From contig URNI01000020.1 of assembly GCA_900549135.1 (NCBI GenBank), positions 1 through 21,895 on the forward strand: a stretch of DNA of 21,895 bases, in the 5' to 3' direction. This DNA is from an uncultured Collinsella sp. GTDB lineage: Bacteria; Actinomycetota; Coriobacteriia; Coriobacteriales; Coriobacteriaceae. Both the position numbers and the translations under genes were made by a program. Numbering within the stretch: position 1 is the stretch's first letter; every line of letters starts with the position of its first letter. Below are positions 8,222 through 15,677 of this stretch, one piece after another. The notes below the pieces were generated by a model. It searched no databases. It had not been told where the DNA came from and worked only from the letters and a program-made list of their open reading frames with translations.

Positions 8222-8671
8222 ATGTCCCAGCAGCGTAAGTTCTTCCCAGGTTGGCTCGTCGTGGCCTCCGGCTTTGTCATCATGGCCACGTGCTACACGA
8301 TTTTCGTCAACTGCATGAGCCTGTTTCAGCCGCTCATCGTCAGCGACTTGGGCATTTCTCTTGCGCAGTACAACATCTCCAACGCCATCTCCACCGTGGT
8401 GAGCGTTATCGGCTCACTTGTGATCGGTCATGTGGCCGATAAAGTGAGCGGTCGCGTTTTGGGCTCCCTCACTGTTATCGCCACCTCTGCCGTTCTTGCC
8501 GGCATGAGCTTTGTCGGTGAGCTGTGGCAGGTCTACGTGCTCTTTGCCGTCTCGGGCTCCTTTGCGAGCACCTGGATCGTGTGCCTGGCGTGCTCCGTGG
8601 TTATGCTCGTGTTCCTGCTGGCATCCGAGCCCATCGCCGCCAAGCTGCGCGCGAGCGTGGCGGGGGAGTAG
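8222..8671 (+). CDS. Internally deleted MFS transporter, probable pseudogene
   Basis: The 149-residue product begins like a complete major facilitator (FFPGWLVVASGFVIMA, then the SNAISTVVSVIGSLV segment and the loop GHVADKVSGRVLG). It carries about four membrane segments to VLFAVSGSFAST, then jumps to what looks like the last helix and cytoplasmic tail (LACSVVMLVFLLASEP and IAAKLRASVAGE). MFS proteins are usually about 400 residues, so roughly 250-270 residues (helices 5-11) appear lost in frame. The start is intact: ATG 8222 follows AAGGAG. The resemblance is to the oxalate/formate-antiporter-like branch, a weak inference. A protein with about five helices is unlikely to transport; a short regulatory product cannot be excluded. 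Confidence 0.72.
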   Translation: MSQQRKFFPGWLVVASGFVIMATCYTIFVNCMSLFQPLIVSDLGISLAQYNISNAISTVVSVIGSLVIGHVADKVSGRVLGSLTVIATSAVLAGMSFVGELWQVYVLFAVSGSFASTWIVCLACSVVMLVFLLASEPIAAKLRASVAGE

Positions 8672-8704
8672 ACGTCCGTCGCTCTTTTCTGTTCGCCCCG
8701 TTCC

Positions 8705-8772
8705 GCCCGTGGCCGCCTTGGAAGCCGAATGGATGCTCGTACCATCATTCGGTTTCCAAGGCGGCCACGGGC
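8705..8772. repeat. Long hairpin family E, copy E1
   Basis: A 27-bp stem (8705-8731 with 8746-8772, a single G-T wobble) with a 14-nt loop. The top 30 nt (8724-8753) match the top of the hairpin at 8849-8912 in spacing and at most positions: GCCGAAYG, eight free bases, TACC, then TTCGGT. The 19-bp lower stem is unrelated in sequence to that of the other copy. No T-run follows. It starts 34 nt after the MFS remnant. Confidence 0.8.
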
Positions 8773-8781
8773 CTACGAAAT

Positions 8782-8843
8782 GATCCCTTTTCCTCCGTCC
8801 CCAAGGGATCACGTGATCCGAAGGGGACGGAGGAAAAGGGATC
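8782..8843. repeat. REP-like palindrome family D, copy D2 (GGGGACGG core)
   Basis: A perfect 21-bp inverted repeat (8782-8802 with 8823-8843) with the core CCGTCCCC/GGGGACGG. Its centre contains GGATCACGTGATCC (8806-8819). AAGGGATC (8803-8810) is complementary to the outer GATCCCTT (8782-8789), and GATCC (8815-8819) to the outer GGATC. The element can therefore switch between one long hairpin and two short ones with complementary loops, as at 151-206. Confidence 0.75.
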
Positions 8844-8848
8844 GGCTG

Positions 8849-8912
8849 CCGCGGCGGCGCGTCTGGCCGAACGAGCCCCCATACCCTCGTTCGGTCAGAC
8901 GCGCCGCCGCGG
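8849..8912. repeat. Long hairpin family E, copy E2
   Basis: A 27-bp stem (8849-8875 with 8886-8912, a single G-T wobble at the same relative position as in E1) with a 10-nt loop. The 30-nt apex (8866-8895) matches that of E1, with a T-A pair there replaced by C-G here. The lower stem is a different, very GC-rich sequence. It ends 15 nt before the hisS -10 candidate. Confidence 0.8.
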
Positions 8913-8927
8913 TTTGTGTTTGTGCCG

Positions 8928-8933
8928 TATAAT
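8928..8933 (+). promoter_or_regulatory. Putative -10 box of hisS
   Basis: TATAAT at 8928-8933 is a consensus -10 sequence 42 nt before the hisS start. No good -35 is seen at 17 nt upstream, because that position falls in the last hairpin's right arm. Confidence 0.45.
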
Positions 8934-8975
8934 GACCGTTACCTATGACGCGATACAAAAGAAAGGTGTTTGCCC

Positions 8976-10289
8976 ATGCAGGCACAGAAGGCGGAGGGAA
9001 CCCGCGACCTTATCGGCGCCGAGATGCGCGCCTGGCAAAAGATGCAGCAGATTGCGGCCGGCGTGTTCGAGCCGTTTGGTTTTAAACCCATCGAGACGCC
9101 CGCGATCGAGCAGGTTGACGTGTTTGTCCACGGTATCGGCCGGTCGACCGACGTCGTGCGCAAGGAAATGTTCCGCGTGTTCAGCGGTGCCAACCTGGAG
9201 CGCGTCTTTGCTGAGGGCACCGACACCAAGCTCAAGCCCAAGCAGCGCCTGGCACTTCGCCCCGAGGGCACGGCCGGCGTGGTGCGCGCCGTCGTCGAGA
9301 ACAATCTGGTGCCCCAGGGCTCCACGCCGTTTAAGGCTTACTACGCCGAGGCCATGTTCCGCGGCGAGCGTCCCCAGAAGGGCCGCTTGCGTCAGTTCCA
9401 TCAGGTGGGCATTGAGTGGCTCGGCGCTCCCGATCCGGCGGCAGACGCCGAGTGCATCATCATGCTCATGGAGTTCTACAAGCGCCTGGGCTTCGACCTT
9501 TCCAAGCTCCGCCTGCTCATCAACTCGATGGGCGATGCCCAGTGCCGTCCGGCCTATCGCGAGCAGGTCAAGCAGTTCATCCTCGATCACGCCGACGAGA
9601 TGTGCGACGAGTGCCGCGAGCGCGCCGAGCTCAACCCGCTGCGTGCCTTCGACTGCAAGAACGACCACTGCCGCGAGATCATGGCCGAGGCTCCGCTGAT
9701 GGGTGACAACCTGTGCGACGAGTGCCGCGAGCACTACGAGCAGGTCAAGCGCTATCTGGATGCCGCCGGTATCGAGTATGTCGAGGATCCCACCCTGGTG
9801 CGCGGTCTGGACTACTACACCCGTACCGTCTTTGAGGTCGAGGCCCCCGGTGCCGGCGTCGGCTCCATCGGTGGCGGCGGCCGCTACGATGGCCTGGTCG
9901 AGCTCGAGGGTGGCAAGCCCACGGCGGGCGTCGGTTTTGCCGTCGGTTTTGAGCGCGCCCTGCTGGCCCTGCAGGCCTTTGGCAGCGATTTAGGTGCCGA
10001 TGAGGCCCCGTGCGTCTATGTCGCCAACGCCGGCAAGGAGCTGCGCCAGAACGTCTTTGCCATCACGCAGGAGCTTCGCGCCGCAGGTATCGTGACCGAG
10101 GCCGACTATCAGGGCCGTTCGCTCAAGGCTCAGTTTAAGCAGGCCGATAAGGTAGGCGCCAAGCTCATCTTGGTCCTGGGTGGCGACGAACTTGCCGCCG
10201 GCAAGGTCAAGGTGCGCGACATGGAGAGCCACGAAGAGGTCCTTGCCGATCTGGCCAACGTCGTCGAGGCGGTTCGCGAGCGCCTGTAG
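8976..10289 (+). CDS. hisS: Histidyl-tRNA synthetase
   Basis: 437 residues, normal length for bacterial HisRS. It charges tRNA-His with histidine in the cytoplasm. The sequence shows the class II catalytic core: KAEGTRDLIGAEM at the N-terminus, motif 2 region LRPEGTAGVVRA, GRLRQFHQVGIEWLG, the histidine-binding LVRGLDYYTRTVFEV, and motif 3 GGGGRYDGLVE with GFAVGFERALLAL. A C-terminal anticodon-binding domain (about 330-437) carries the EADYQGRSLKAQFKQADKVG block. A Cys-rich pair of CDECRE segments lies in the insertion domain. ATG 8976 has GAAAGG nine bases upstream; a TTG two codons earlier (8970) is an alternative. A terminator follows at 10347, so it is probably monocistronic. Confidence 0.97.
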   Translation: MQAQKAEGTRDLIGAEMRAWQKMQQIAAGVFEPFGFKPIETPAIEQVDVFVHGIGRSTDVVRKEMFRVFSGANLERVFAEGTDTKLKPKQRLALRPEGTAGVVRAVVENNLVPQGSTPFKAYYAEAMFRGERPQKGRLRQFHQVGIEWLGAPDPAADAECIIMLMEFYKRLGFDLSKLRLLINSMGDAQCRPAYREQVKQFILDHADEMCDECRERAELNPLRAFDCKNDHCREIMAEAPLMGDNLCDECREHYEQVKRYLDAAGIEYVEDPTLVRGLDYYTRTVFEVEAPGAGVGSIGGGGRYDGLVELEGGKPTAGVGFAVGFERALLALQAFGSDLGADEAPCVYVANAGKELRQNVFAITQELRAAGIVTEADYQGRSLKAQFKQADKVGAKLILVLGGDELAAGKVKVRDMESHEEVLADLANVVEAVRERL

Positions 10290-10346
10290 TGCATCTTTTT
10301 GAGCTGCGGGCCCGCTAACATGTCCCGCTTGCGCCGAGCGATTGTT

Positions 10347-10386
10347 ACGGGGGTGTTTCGCATTTATGCGGAATGCCCCCGTTTGT
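10347..10386 (+). terminator. Probable terminator after hisS
   Basis: ACGGGGG and CCCCCGT bracket a stem of about 17 bp (10347-10382) whose only irregularities are three G-T wobbles, with a tight TTTA loop and TTTGTG following. The trailing T-run is short, so efficiency is uncertain. A smaller palindrome GCGGGCCCGC precedes it at about 10306. Confidence 0.65.
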
Positions 10387-10438
10387 GTATGCCGTCCACC
10401 GAGAAATACGACCATTTAGAGCAAAAACCCTTGCAATG

Positions 10439-10502
10439 CAGAAAATACTTTTGTGTGGTAAAGCGCAATCAGTGTCGAAAGTATTTCTCAAGTGCCTATA
10501 AT
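10439..10502 (+). promoter_or_regulatory. ppc promoter region with inverted repeat
   Basis: A consensus TATAAT at 10497-10502 is the likely -10 of ppc; no good -35 is present. Upstream, AGAAAATACTTT (about 10440-10451) and GAAAGTATTTCT (about 10477-10488) are inverted copies of AGAAATACTTT apart from one extra A. They bracket the -35 position, consistent with an activator or repressor binding there. Confidence 0.45.
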
Positions 10503-10546
10503 GAATACCGCATGTTACGTGCATAGAAGGAGGAATGGGAGGAAAC

Positions 10547-13360
10547 GTGGCTGAGAACCTAAGCAACCAGTCTGTACCCGAAGCCGCGGCGCGCGTCGCT
10601 GCCGTGGTCAACCGCCTCGTTAACCGAATCGGCTCGAATGCCGAGTCCAGGGAGCGTCTCGCCGAGATCGAGATCCCCGAGGAGCTGCGCGACAATCTGG
10701 CGTTGTTCCTGCGCCTGGAGCGTCGTGTGCTTAGCGAGTATGATCCTGAGATCGCGGACCTGTTCGACAAGATCCTGTCGGCCGAGATTGTGGCCAATGC
10801 CGGCAACCCCGGTACCCGCGCTGCCGACGAGGCCGTCGACGAGCAGGGCGTGCCCACCGCCGACGAGCCCACTGCCGTGGCATTTCGTGAGGTCGTCGAT
10901 CTGATCGACAGCCTGCCGCTCGATAAACAGCAGGTCATTGTCCGCGCCTTTACGAGCTTCTTCCACCTGGCAAACCTGTCGGAGGAGAACTACCGTGTGG
11001 CGCAGCTGCGCGAGCGCGAGGCCGGTGCGTCGACCGATACCGAGGTCGATCCCGCCAACGAGCTCACCGTCGCCTATCACCAGCTGGTGAATGAGCTGGG
11101 CGTCGAGGGCGCCAACGAGCTGCTCGGCAAGCTTGAGTTCCATCCCGTCTTTACCGCGCATCCCACCGAGGCCCGTCGTAAGGCCGTCGAGGGCAAGATT
11201 CGCCGTATCTCCAACCTGCTGGAGGAGCGTCCGCGTCTGGGCGGCTCCGACCTGGTGGAGAACGAGCGCCATATGCTGCAGGAGATCGACGCCCTGGTGC
11301 GTACGAGCCCCATCGCGCTCAAGAAGCCCACGCCGGTCGAGGAAGCCGATACCATCATCGACATCTTCGATAACACGCTGTTCGACGTCATCCCCGTCAT
11401 CTATCGTCGCTTTGACGACTGGGTGCTGGGCGACAAGGCCGGTACCGTGCCGCCGCTGTGCCCGGCGTTCTTCCATCCCGGCAGCTGGATCGGTTCCGAC
11501 CGCGACGGCAACCCCAACGTCACCGCCAAGGTGAGCCGTGAGGTCGCCGCCAAGTACTTCACCCACATGGTGCTCAAGCTCGAGGACAAGTGCCGCCGCA
11601 TCGGCCGCAACCTCACGCTCGAAGCCACCTACAGCAAGCCGTCTGCCGAGCTCATCAACCTGTGGAACCATCAGGTCGAGATGAGCCCTCGTTACACGGC
11701 CCGCGCCGAGCTGATCTCCGAGCACGAGCCTCATCGCGCCGTCATGCTCGTCATGGCCGACCGCCTGAACGCCACCGTGCGTCGTATCACCGACACCATG
11801 TACCACAGCGCCGATGAGTTCCTGGAGGACCTGCGCGTCGTCCAGCGCTCGCTGGCCGCCTGCGGAGCCGTCCGTGCTGCTTACGGCCCGGTCCAGACCA
11901 TCATCTGGCAGGTCGAGTCCTTCGGCTTCCACATGGTCGAGATGGAGTTCCGTCAGCACTCCGTGGTGCACGCCCGCGCCCTCAAGGATATCCACGAGAA
12001 CGGTATCCATGGCGATCTGCAGCCTATGACGCGCGAGGTCATCGATACCTTCCGCGCTATCGGCTCCATCCAAAAGCGCTACGGCAAGAAGATGGCGCAC
12101 CGCTATATCATCTCGTTCACCAAGAGCGCCCAGCATGTGGCTGACGTCTTTGAGCTTGCCCACCTGTCCTTTGCACATGAGGAGGATGTCCCCGAGCTCG
12201 ACGTGATCCCGCTGTTCGAGCAGCTCGAGGACCTCGAGGGCTGCGTCGACGTGCTCGACCAGATGCTTACGCTGCCCGTGGTACAGAAGCGCCTTGCTCA
12301 GACCAACCGTCGCATGGAGGTTATGCTGGGCTATTCCGACTCCTCCAAGGACGCCGGTCCTACCACGGCCATGCTCGCGCTGCATTCTGCGCAGGAGCGC
12401 ATCGCCAAGTGGGCAGAGAAGAACGATATCGACCTGGTGCTCATGCACGGTCGCGGCGGTGCCGTGGGCCGTGGCGGCGGCCCGGCCAACAAGGCCGTGC
12501 TGGCGCAGCCCAAGGGTTCGGTCAATTGCTTCTTTAAGCTTACCGAGCAGGGCGAAGTCATCTTTGCCCGTTACGGCAACCGCACGCTGGCTCAGCGTCA
12601 TGTTGAGTCCGTTGCCGCCGCAACGCTTTTGCAGTCGGCTCCGAGTGTCGAGAAGACCAACACCGAGACCACGCAGAAGTTCTGGGATATGGCCGAGAAG
12701 CTCAACACCGCAAGCCACGAGCGCTATCTGGACCTGCTGAACACCGAGGACTTTACGCCATGGTTCTCGACCGTGACACCGCTGACCGAGGTCGGTCTGC
12801 TGCCGATCGGCTCGCGTCCCGCCAAGCGCGGCCTGGGCGCCAAGTCGCTCGACGACCTGCGTACCATCCCGTGGATCTTCAGCTGGAGCCAGGCGCGCAT
12901 TAACCTGGCCGCTTGGTACGGTCTGGGCACCGCCTGCGAGCAGCTTGGCGATCTTGACCAGCTCAAGGCTGCCTACCAGGAGTGGCCGTTCTTCCGCACC
13001 TTTATCGACAACATCGAGATGTCGATCGCCAAGACCGACCAGCGCATCGCCAAGATGTATCTGCACCTGGGCGATCGCCAGGATCTGTCCGAGAAGGTCT
13101 TCACCGAGATGCAGCTCACGCGTAAGTGGGTCCTTGCCATCGTCGGCGATGAGTGGCCGCTGCAACGTCGTCGTGTGCTCGGCTGCGCCGTTCGCGTGCG
13201 TAACCCCTATGTCGACGCTCTGTCCATCGCCCAGGTCCGCGCCCTTCGCGAGGTGCGTATGAACCAGGACGAGATGGCCGAGGAGAAGAAGGCCGAGTAC
13301 ATGAGCCTGATTCTTTCGACTGTGACCGGCGTCTCGGCAGGTCTGCAGAACACGGGGTAA
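10547..13360 (+). CDS. ppc: Phosphoenolpyruvate carboxylase
   Basis: 937 residues from GTG 10547. PEPC adds bicarbonate to phosphoenolpyruvate to give oxaloacetate, feeding the reductive branch to succinate and amino acids. All hallmark blocks are present: FTAHPTEARR with the catalytic His, GSDRDGNPNVTAKV, VMLGYSDSSKDAGP, LMHGRGGAVGRGGGPANKAV, the EMQLTRKWVL segment, and the conserved C-terminus ending in QNTG. The start needs care. ATG 10535 is only one base after AGGAGG, too close, so GTG 10547, which has GGGAGG four bases upstream, is preferred; the two differ by four residues. Bacterial PEPC is usually near 880-930 residues, so this is slightly long, through a variable N-terminal region of about 150 residues. 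Confidence 0.97.
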   Translation: MAENLSNQSVPEAAARVAAVVNRLVNRIGSNAESRERLAEIEIPEELRDNLALFLRLERRVLSEYDPEIADLFDKILSAEIVANAGNPGTRAADEAVDEQGVPTADEPTAVAFREVVDLIDSLPLDKQQVIVRAFTSFFHLANLSEENYRVAQLREREAGASTDTEVDPANELTVAYHQLVNELGVEGANELLGKLEFHPVFTAHPTEARRKAVEGKIRRISNLLEERPRLGGSDLVENERHMLQEIDALVRTSPIALKKPTPVEEADTIIDIFDNTLFDVIPVIYRRFDDWVLGDKAGTVPPLCPAFFHPGSWIGSDRDGNPNVTAKVSREVAAKYFTHMVLKLEDKCRRIGRNLTLEATYSKPSAELINLWNHQVEMSPRYTARAELISEHEPHRAVMLVMADRLNATVRRITDTMYHSADEFLEDLRVVQRSLAACGAVRAAYGPVQTIIWQVESFGFHMVEMEFRQHSVVHARALKDIHENGIHGDLQPMTREVIDTFRAIGSIQKRYGKKMAHRYIISFTKSAQHVADVFELAHLSFAHEEDVPELDVIPLFEQLEDLEGCVDVLDQMLTLPVVQKRLAQTNRRMEVMLGYSDSSKDAGPTTAMLALHSAQERIAKWAEKNDIDLVLMHGRGGAVGRGGGPANKAVLAQPKGSVNCFFKLTEQGEVIFARYGNRTLAQRHVESVAAATLLQSAPSVEKTNTETTQKFWDMAEKLNTASHERYLDLLNTEDFTPWFSTVTPLTEVGLLPIGSRPAKRGLGAKSLDDLRTIPWIFSWSQARINLAAWYGLGTACEQLGDLDQLKAAYQEWPFFRTFIDNIEMSIAKTDQRIAKMYLHLGDRQDLSEKVFTEMQLTRKWVLAIVGDEWPLQRRRVLGCAVRVRNPYVDALSIAQVRALREVRMNQDEMAEEKKAEYMSLILSTVTGVSAGLQNTG

Positions 13361-13383
13361 TCGATAGCCCTGTGGCTCTCACC

Positions 13384-13510
13384 GGGACCCGATGGGTTTC
13401 CCTCTGAATGCGTCCTCGCACTTGAAGCCCCCTTATCCTGCTCCTTCGGAGCTGTGGATAAGGGGGCTTCGTGCTGCGGAATGCATTCAGAGGGAAACCC
13501 ATCGGGTCCC
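13384..13510. repeat. Two-tier palindrome family B, copy B1
   Basis: A perfect 28-bp outer stem (13384-13411 with 13483-13510) and a perfect 15-bp inner stem (13424-13438 with 13456-13470) are separated by exactly 12 nt on each side: GTCCTCGCACTT (13412-13423) and GTGCTGCGGAAT (13471-13482). The top is a mini-hairpin GCTCC-TTC-GGAGC. The element at 16436-16550 has the same 12/12 spacers at 10/12 and 11/12 identity but unrelated stems. Within the spacers GCAC pairs with GTGC. It starts 24 nt after the ppc stop and may also end that transcript, though no T-run is present. Confidence 0.85.
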
Positions 13511-13700
13511 TTCGTCCTCGGTCTTCAGGGATTGGGGCTGAAGGGATTAAAGTGTGCTTCGCGTCCAATGCGGAGTGCGGCGAGGGCTTCTTGCGTCCTG
13601 CGGAGTGTGCCTAAAAGTAAACTAATGGCGGGCCCTGCGATGTCCGGTCTTCAGTGGATTACTGCTGGGGGAATAATGGCGCGCTTCGCGCGTTTGGAAA

Positions 13701-13763
13701 GGGCTTCGTGCTGCGGAGTGCATTCAGAGGGAAACCCATCGAGCCCCTTCGTCCTCGGTTTTC
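13701..13763 (+). repeat. Solo right half of family B element
   Basis: 63-bp direct repeat of 13464-13526 with four substitutions. It includes the conserved right spacer GTGCTGCGGAGT and the outer right arm. No matching left arm is found upstream, so this copy cannot form the outer stem. Confidence 0.8.
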
Positions 13764-13803
13764 GGCGGATCAGCCGCTGGGTGAGGGTGGTGCTTGGGGC
13801 GAC

Positions 13804-13888
13804 GTGCAAAAAACGGAGTTTTCAGCAGCCAAAGATTGATGCATAAGGCCATAGCCGGCTTTCGCTGCCTTTGTTGATGCTTTTGCAC
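13804..13888. other. Structured AT-richer segment, possible RNA fold
   Basis: GTGCAAAA (13804-13811) and TTTTGCAC (13881-13888) are perfect 8-bp arms. Inside, GCAGC-CAAAG and GCTGC-CTTTG are complementary block by block but in the same order. They cannot all pair in a nested way and would give a pseudoknot or alternative folds. No promoter is clear. Confidence 0.35.
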
Positions 13889-14170
13889 GACGATTGGGCT
13901 TTGGCGACGATCATATATGGCTGGTTTCTCGCCGCATGCTATCCAGATGGGTCGAGTCATGAGGACTATCTACCTTTTGAAAGATTTTTGGCACCAAAAT
14001 CTTATCCCGCGATGCTGAATACTCGCAAAAATGCACGCTCCGGAGGGTACTACCCAGTTATGGCCAGAAATCCATGCGCCATCTTATGCAATTAATTAAC
14101 GAATTTATGCAAAATGGCTTACGTGCGTACGTCTCGGACTAGATGTTTGCCTCGGCGCTGCGTAAATCAT

Positions 14171-14231
14171 CCTGTCTATAGTGTCTTTGACAGGCGGCCG
14201 CGGTCCCGTTTGGGATCGCGGCCATTTTGTT
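14171..14231 (+). terminator. Orphan intrinsic terminator upstream of larA
   Basis: GGCCGCGGTCCC (14196-14207) pairs with GGGATCGCGGCC (14212-14223) with one G-T wobble and a GTTT loop, followed by ATTTTGTTG. A smaller hairpin CCTGTC/GACAGG (14171-14176 with 14189-14194) stands just before it. No gene precedes it closely, so it ends either an unrecognised small RNA or an attenuated larA leader. Confidence 0.7.
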
Positions 14232-14350
14232 GTGGGTCAAATATGAACGTTGTGTTAATGAGTCGGTGGACGGTGGTGTTTTTCGGTGAGCGGCGTATCC
14301 TTCCAACGGTTTATCTAGTGTGTCAGTTGAAAGGAAGAGGGCGCTCGTCG

Positions 14351-15628
14351 TTGTTTGAATGTGAACTACCGTTTGACCACAAGACGTTGCATCTAGAGCT
14401 CGAGGATAAGAACTTCGCGGGTGTGATGGAAGGTCATCAAAACGAGTTTAAGACTACGAAATCGCAGGAAGAGCTGGTAGAGGAGTCGCTTGCCAACCCT
14501 TATGGCTCGCCTTCGCTCGAGGAGCTTTGTGCTGGCAAGAAGGATATTGTCATCATTAGCTCCGATCATACGCGCCCCGTTCCCTCGCGTGTGACGATGC
14601 CTATTCTGCTGCATCACATCCATTCCGCTGCACCCGAGGCTCGCGTGCGTATTTTGGTTGCTACGGGTATGCACCGTCCGTCGACGCACGAGGAACTCGT
14701 CAACAAGTTTGGCGAGGAGATCGTTGCCAACGAGGAAATCGTTATGCACGTCGCGACCGATGACAGCATGATGAAAAAGATCGGCACCCTGCCTTCTGGC
14801 GGCGAGTGCATCATCAACAAGATTGCTGCCGATTGCGATCTGCTGCTTGCCGAGGGCTTTATTGAGCCGCACTTCTTTGCCGGTTTCTCTGGTAGCCGCA
14901 AGTCCGTCCTGCCTGGTATCGCCAGCTACAAGACCATCATGTACAACCACAACGGTCAGTTTGTGAACGATTCCCATTCGCGTGCCGGCAACCTGTGCCA
15001 CAACCACGTGAGCGAGGACATGTTTGCCGCCGCCGAGATGGCTCACCTTGCCTTTGTGCTCAACGTGGTGCTCAACGGCAAGCACGAGGTCATCGGCTCC
15101 TTTGCCGGCGACATCCACAAGGCGCACGAGGCTGGCTGCGAGTTCGTGAAGAGCCTTGCCGGCGTTGAGCCCGTCGAGTGCGAGATTGCCATTACCACCA
15201 ACGGCGGCTACCCGCTCGACCAGAACATCTATCAGGCCGTGAAGGGCATGTGCTCTGCAGAGGCCACACTTCCCGAGGGCGGCGTGATCATCGATGTCGC
15301 CGGTTGTGCCGACGGTCACGGTGGCGAGGGCTTCTATCACAACATCGCCGACAATGATCCGGCAGAGTTTGAGCGCGCCTGCATCGACCGTCCTAAGGAC
15401 GAGACCCTGCCCGACCAGTGGACGAGCCAGATCTTTGCCCGCATCCTGGCGCATCACCCTGTGATCATGGTTACCGACCTGTGCGATCACCAGATGATCA
15501 AGGATATGCACATGACGCCGGTTAACACCCTCGATGAGGCGCTCAAGCTCGCCTTTGAGATGAAGGGTGCCGATGCCAAGGTGGCCGTCATTCCCGATGG
15601 CCTGGGCGTTGTCGTCGCACAGCACTAG
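14351..15628 (+). CDS. larA: Lactate racemase LarA
   Basis: Interconverts D- and L-lactate with a nickel-pincer nucleotide cofactor. With a TTG start at 14351 the protein is 425 residues. The residues known from Lactiplantibacillus plantarum LarA then fall on identical numbers: His108 (ATGMHRPSTHEE), His174 (IEPHFFAGFSG), Lys184 (SRKSVLPG, the cofactor attachment) and His200. This register, plus AGGAAGAGG ten bases upstream, favours TTG 14351 over the longer open frame that begins at 14114 and crosses the terminator at 14196-14223. Other conserved blocks are SSDHTRPVPS, LPSGGECIINK, TNGGYPLDQNIYQAVKGM and GHGGEGFYHN. The MIP channel gene follows after 49 nt, probably in the same operon. The cofactor genes larB and larC converge from the other strand; larE is not in the window. 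Confidence 0.95.
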   Translation: MFECELPFDHKTLHLELEDKNFAGVMEGHQNEFKTTKSQEELVEESLANPYGSPSLEELCAGKKDIVIISSDHTRPVPSRVTMPILLHHIHSAAPEARVRILVATGMHRPSTHEELVNKFGEEIVANEEIVMHVATDDSMMKKIGTLPSGGECIINKIAADCDLLLAEGFIEPHFFAGFSGSRKSVLPGIASYKTIMYNHNGQFVNDSHSRAGNLCHNHVSEDMFAAAEMAHLAFVLNVVLNGKHEVIGSFAGDIHKAHEAGCEFVKSLAGVEPVECEIAITTNGGYPLDQNIYQAVKGMCSAEATLPEGGVIIDVAGCADGHGGEGFYHNIADNDPAEFERACIDRPKDETLPDQWTSQIFARILAHHPVIMVTDLCDHQMIKDMHMTPVNTLDEALKLAFEMKGADAKVAVIPDGLGVVVAQH

Positions 15629-15677
15629 TACGCGGCCTAAACGAATCGTTTATAACCGACAAGAAAGATAAGGTTTT

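Larger units (their letters stand above)
13511..14100. other. Gene-poor region of decayed family B half-elements
   Basis: No convincing gene is seen. The right side of B1 recurs without its left partner: 13701-13763 matches 13464-13526 at 59 of 63 positions. Weaker copies of the GGGCTTC...TGCGGAGTG block lie near 13554-13578 and 13584-13609. Further on, AAGATTTT/AAAATCTT forms a hairpin at 13981-14003. The ORFs here (for example a 74-codon one at 13871-14095 and a 78-codon one on the minus strand at 13724-13960) have no recognisable domain or ribosome-binding site. Base composition after about 13850 is more AT-rich than the neighbouring genes. Confidence 0.6.

Noticed and set aside
8705..8912. 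Three tandem hairpins read as a CRISPR array or T-box leader of hisS
   Set aside because: Spacing and sequence are not repeated as in CRISPR, there are no specifier-loop or T-box bulge features, and the candidate -10 lies downstream of them.
8524..9699. 391-codon plus-strand frame running through the hairpins into hisS
   Set aside because: Its hisS-overlapping part is Ser/Arg/Pro-rich out-of-frame translation and its first part is the palindromes; no domain is seen.
10559..13165. 868-codon open frame on the minus strand
   Set aside because: Antisense shadow of ppc, low-complexity composition and no ribosome-binding site.
13724..13960. 78-residue minus-strand ORF as a possible gene
   Set aside because: It covers a family B half-copy and the structured segment, with no ribosome-binding site or recognisable domain.
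13871..14095. 74-residue ORF as a possible small gene
   Set aside because: No ribosome-binding site, domain or hydrophobic segment pattern supports it, and it overlaps a hairpin.
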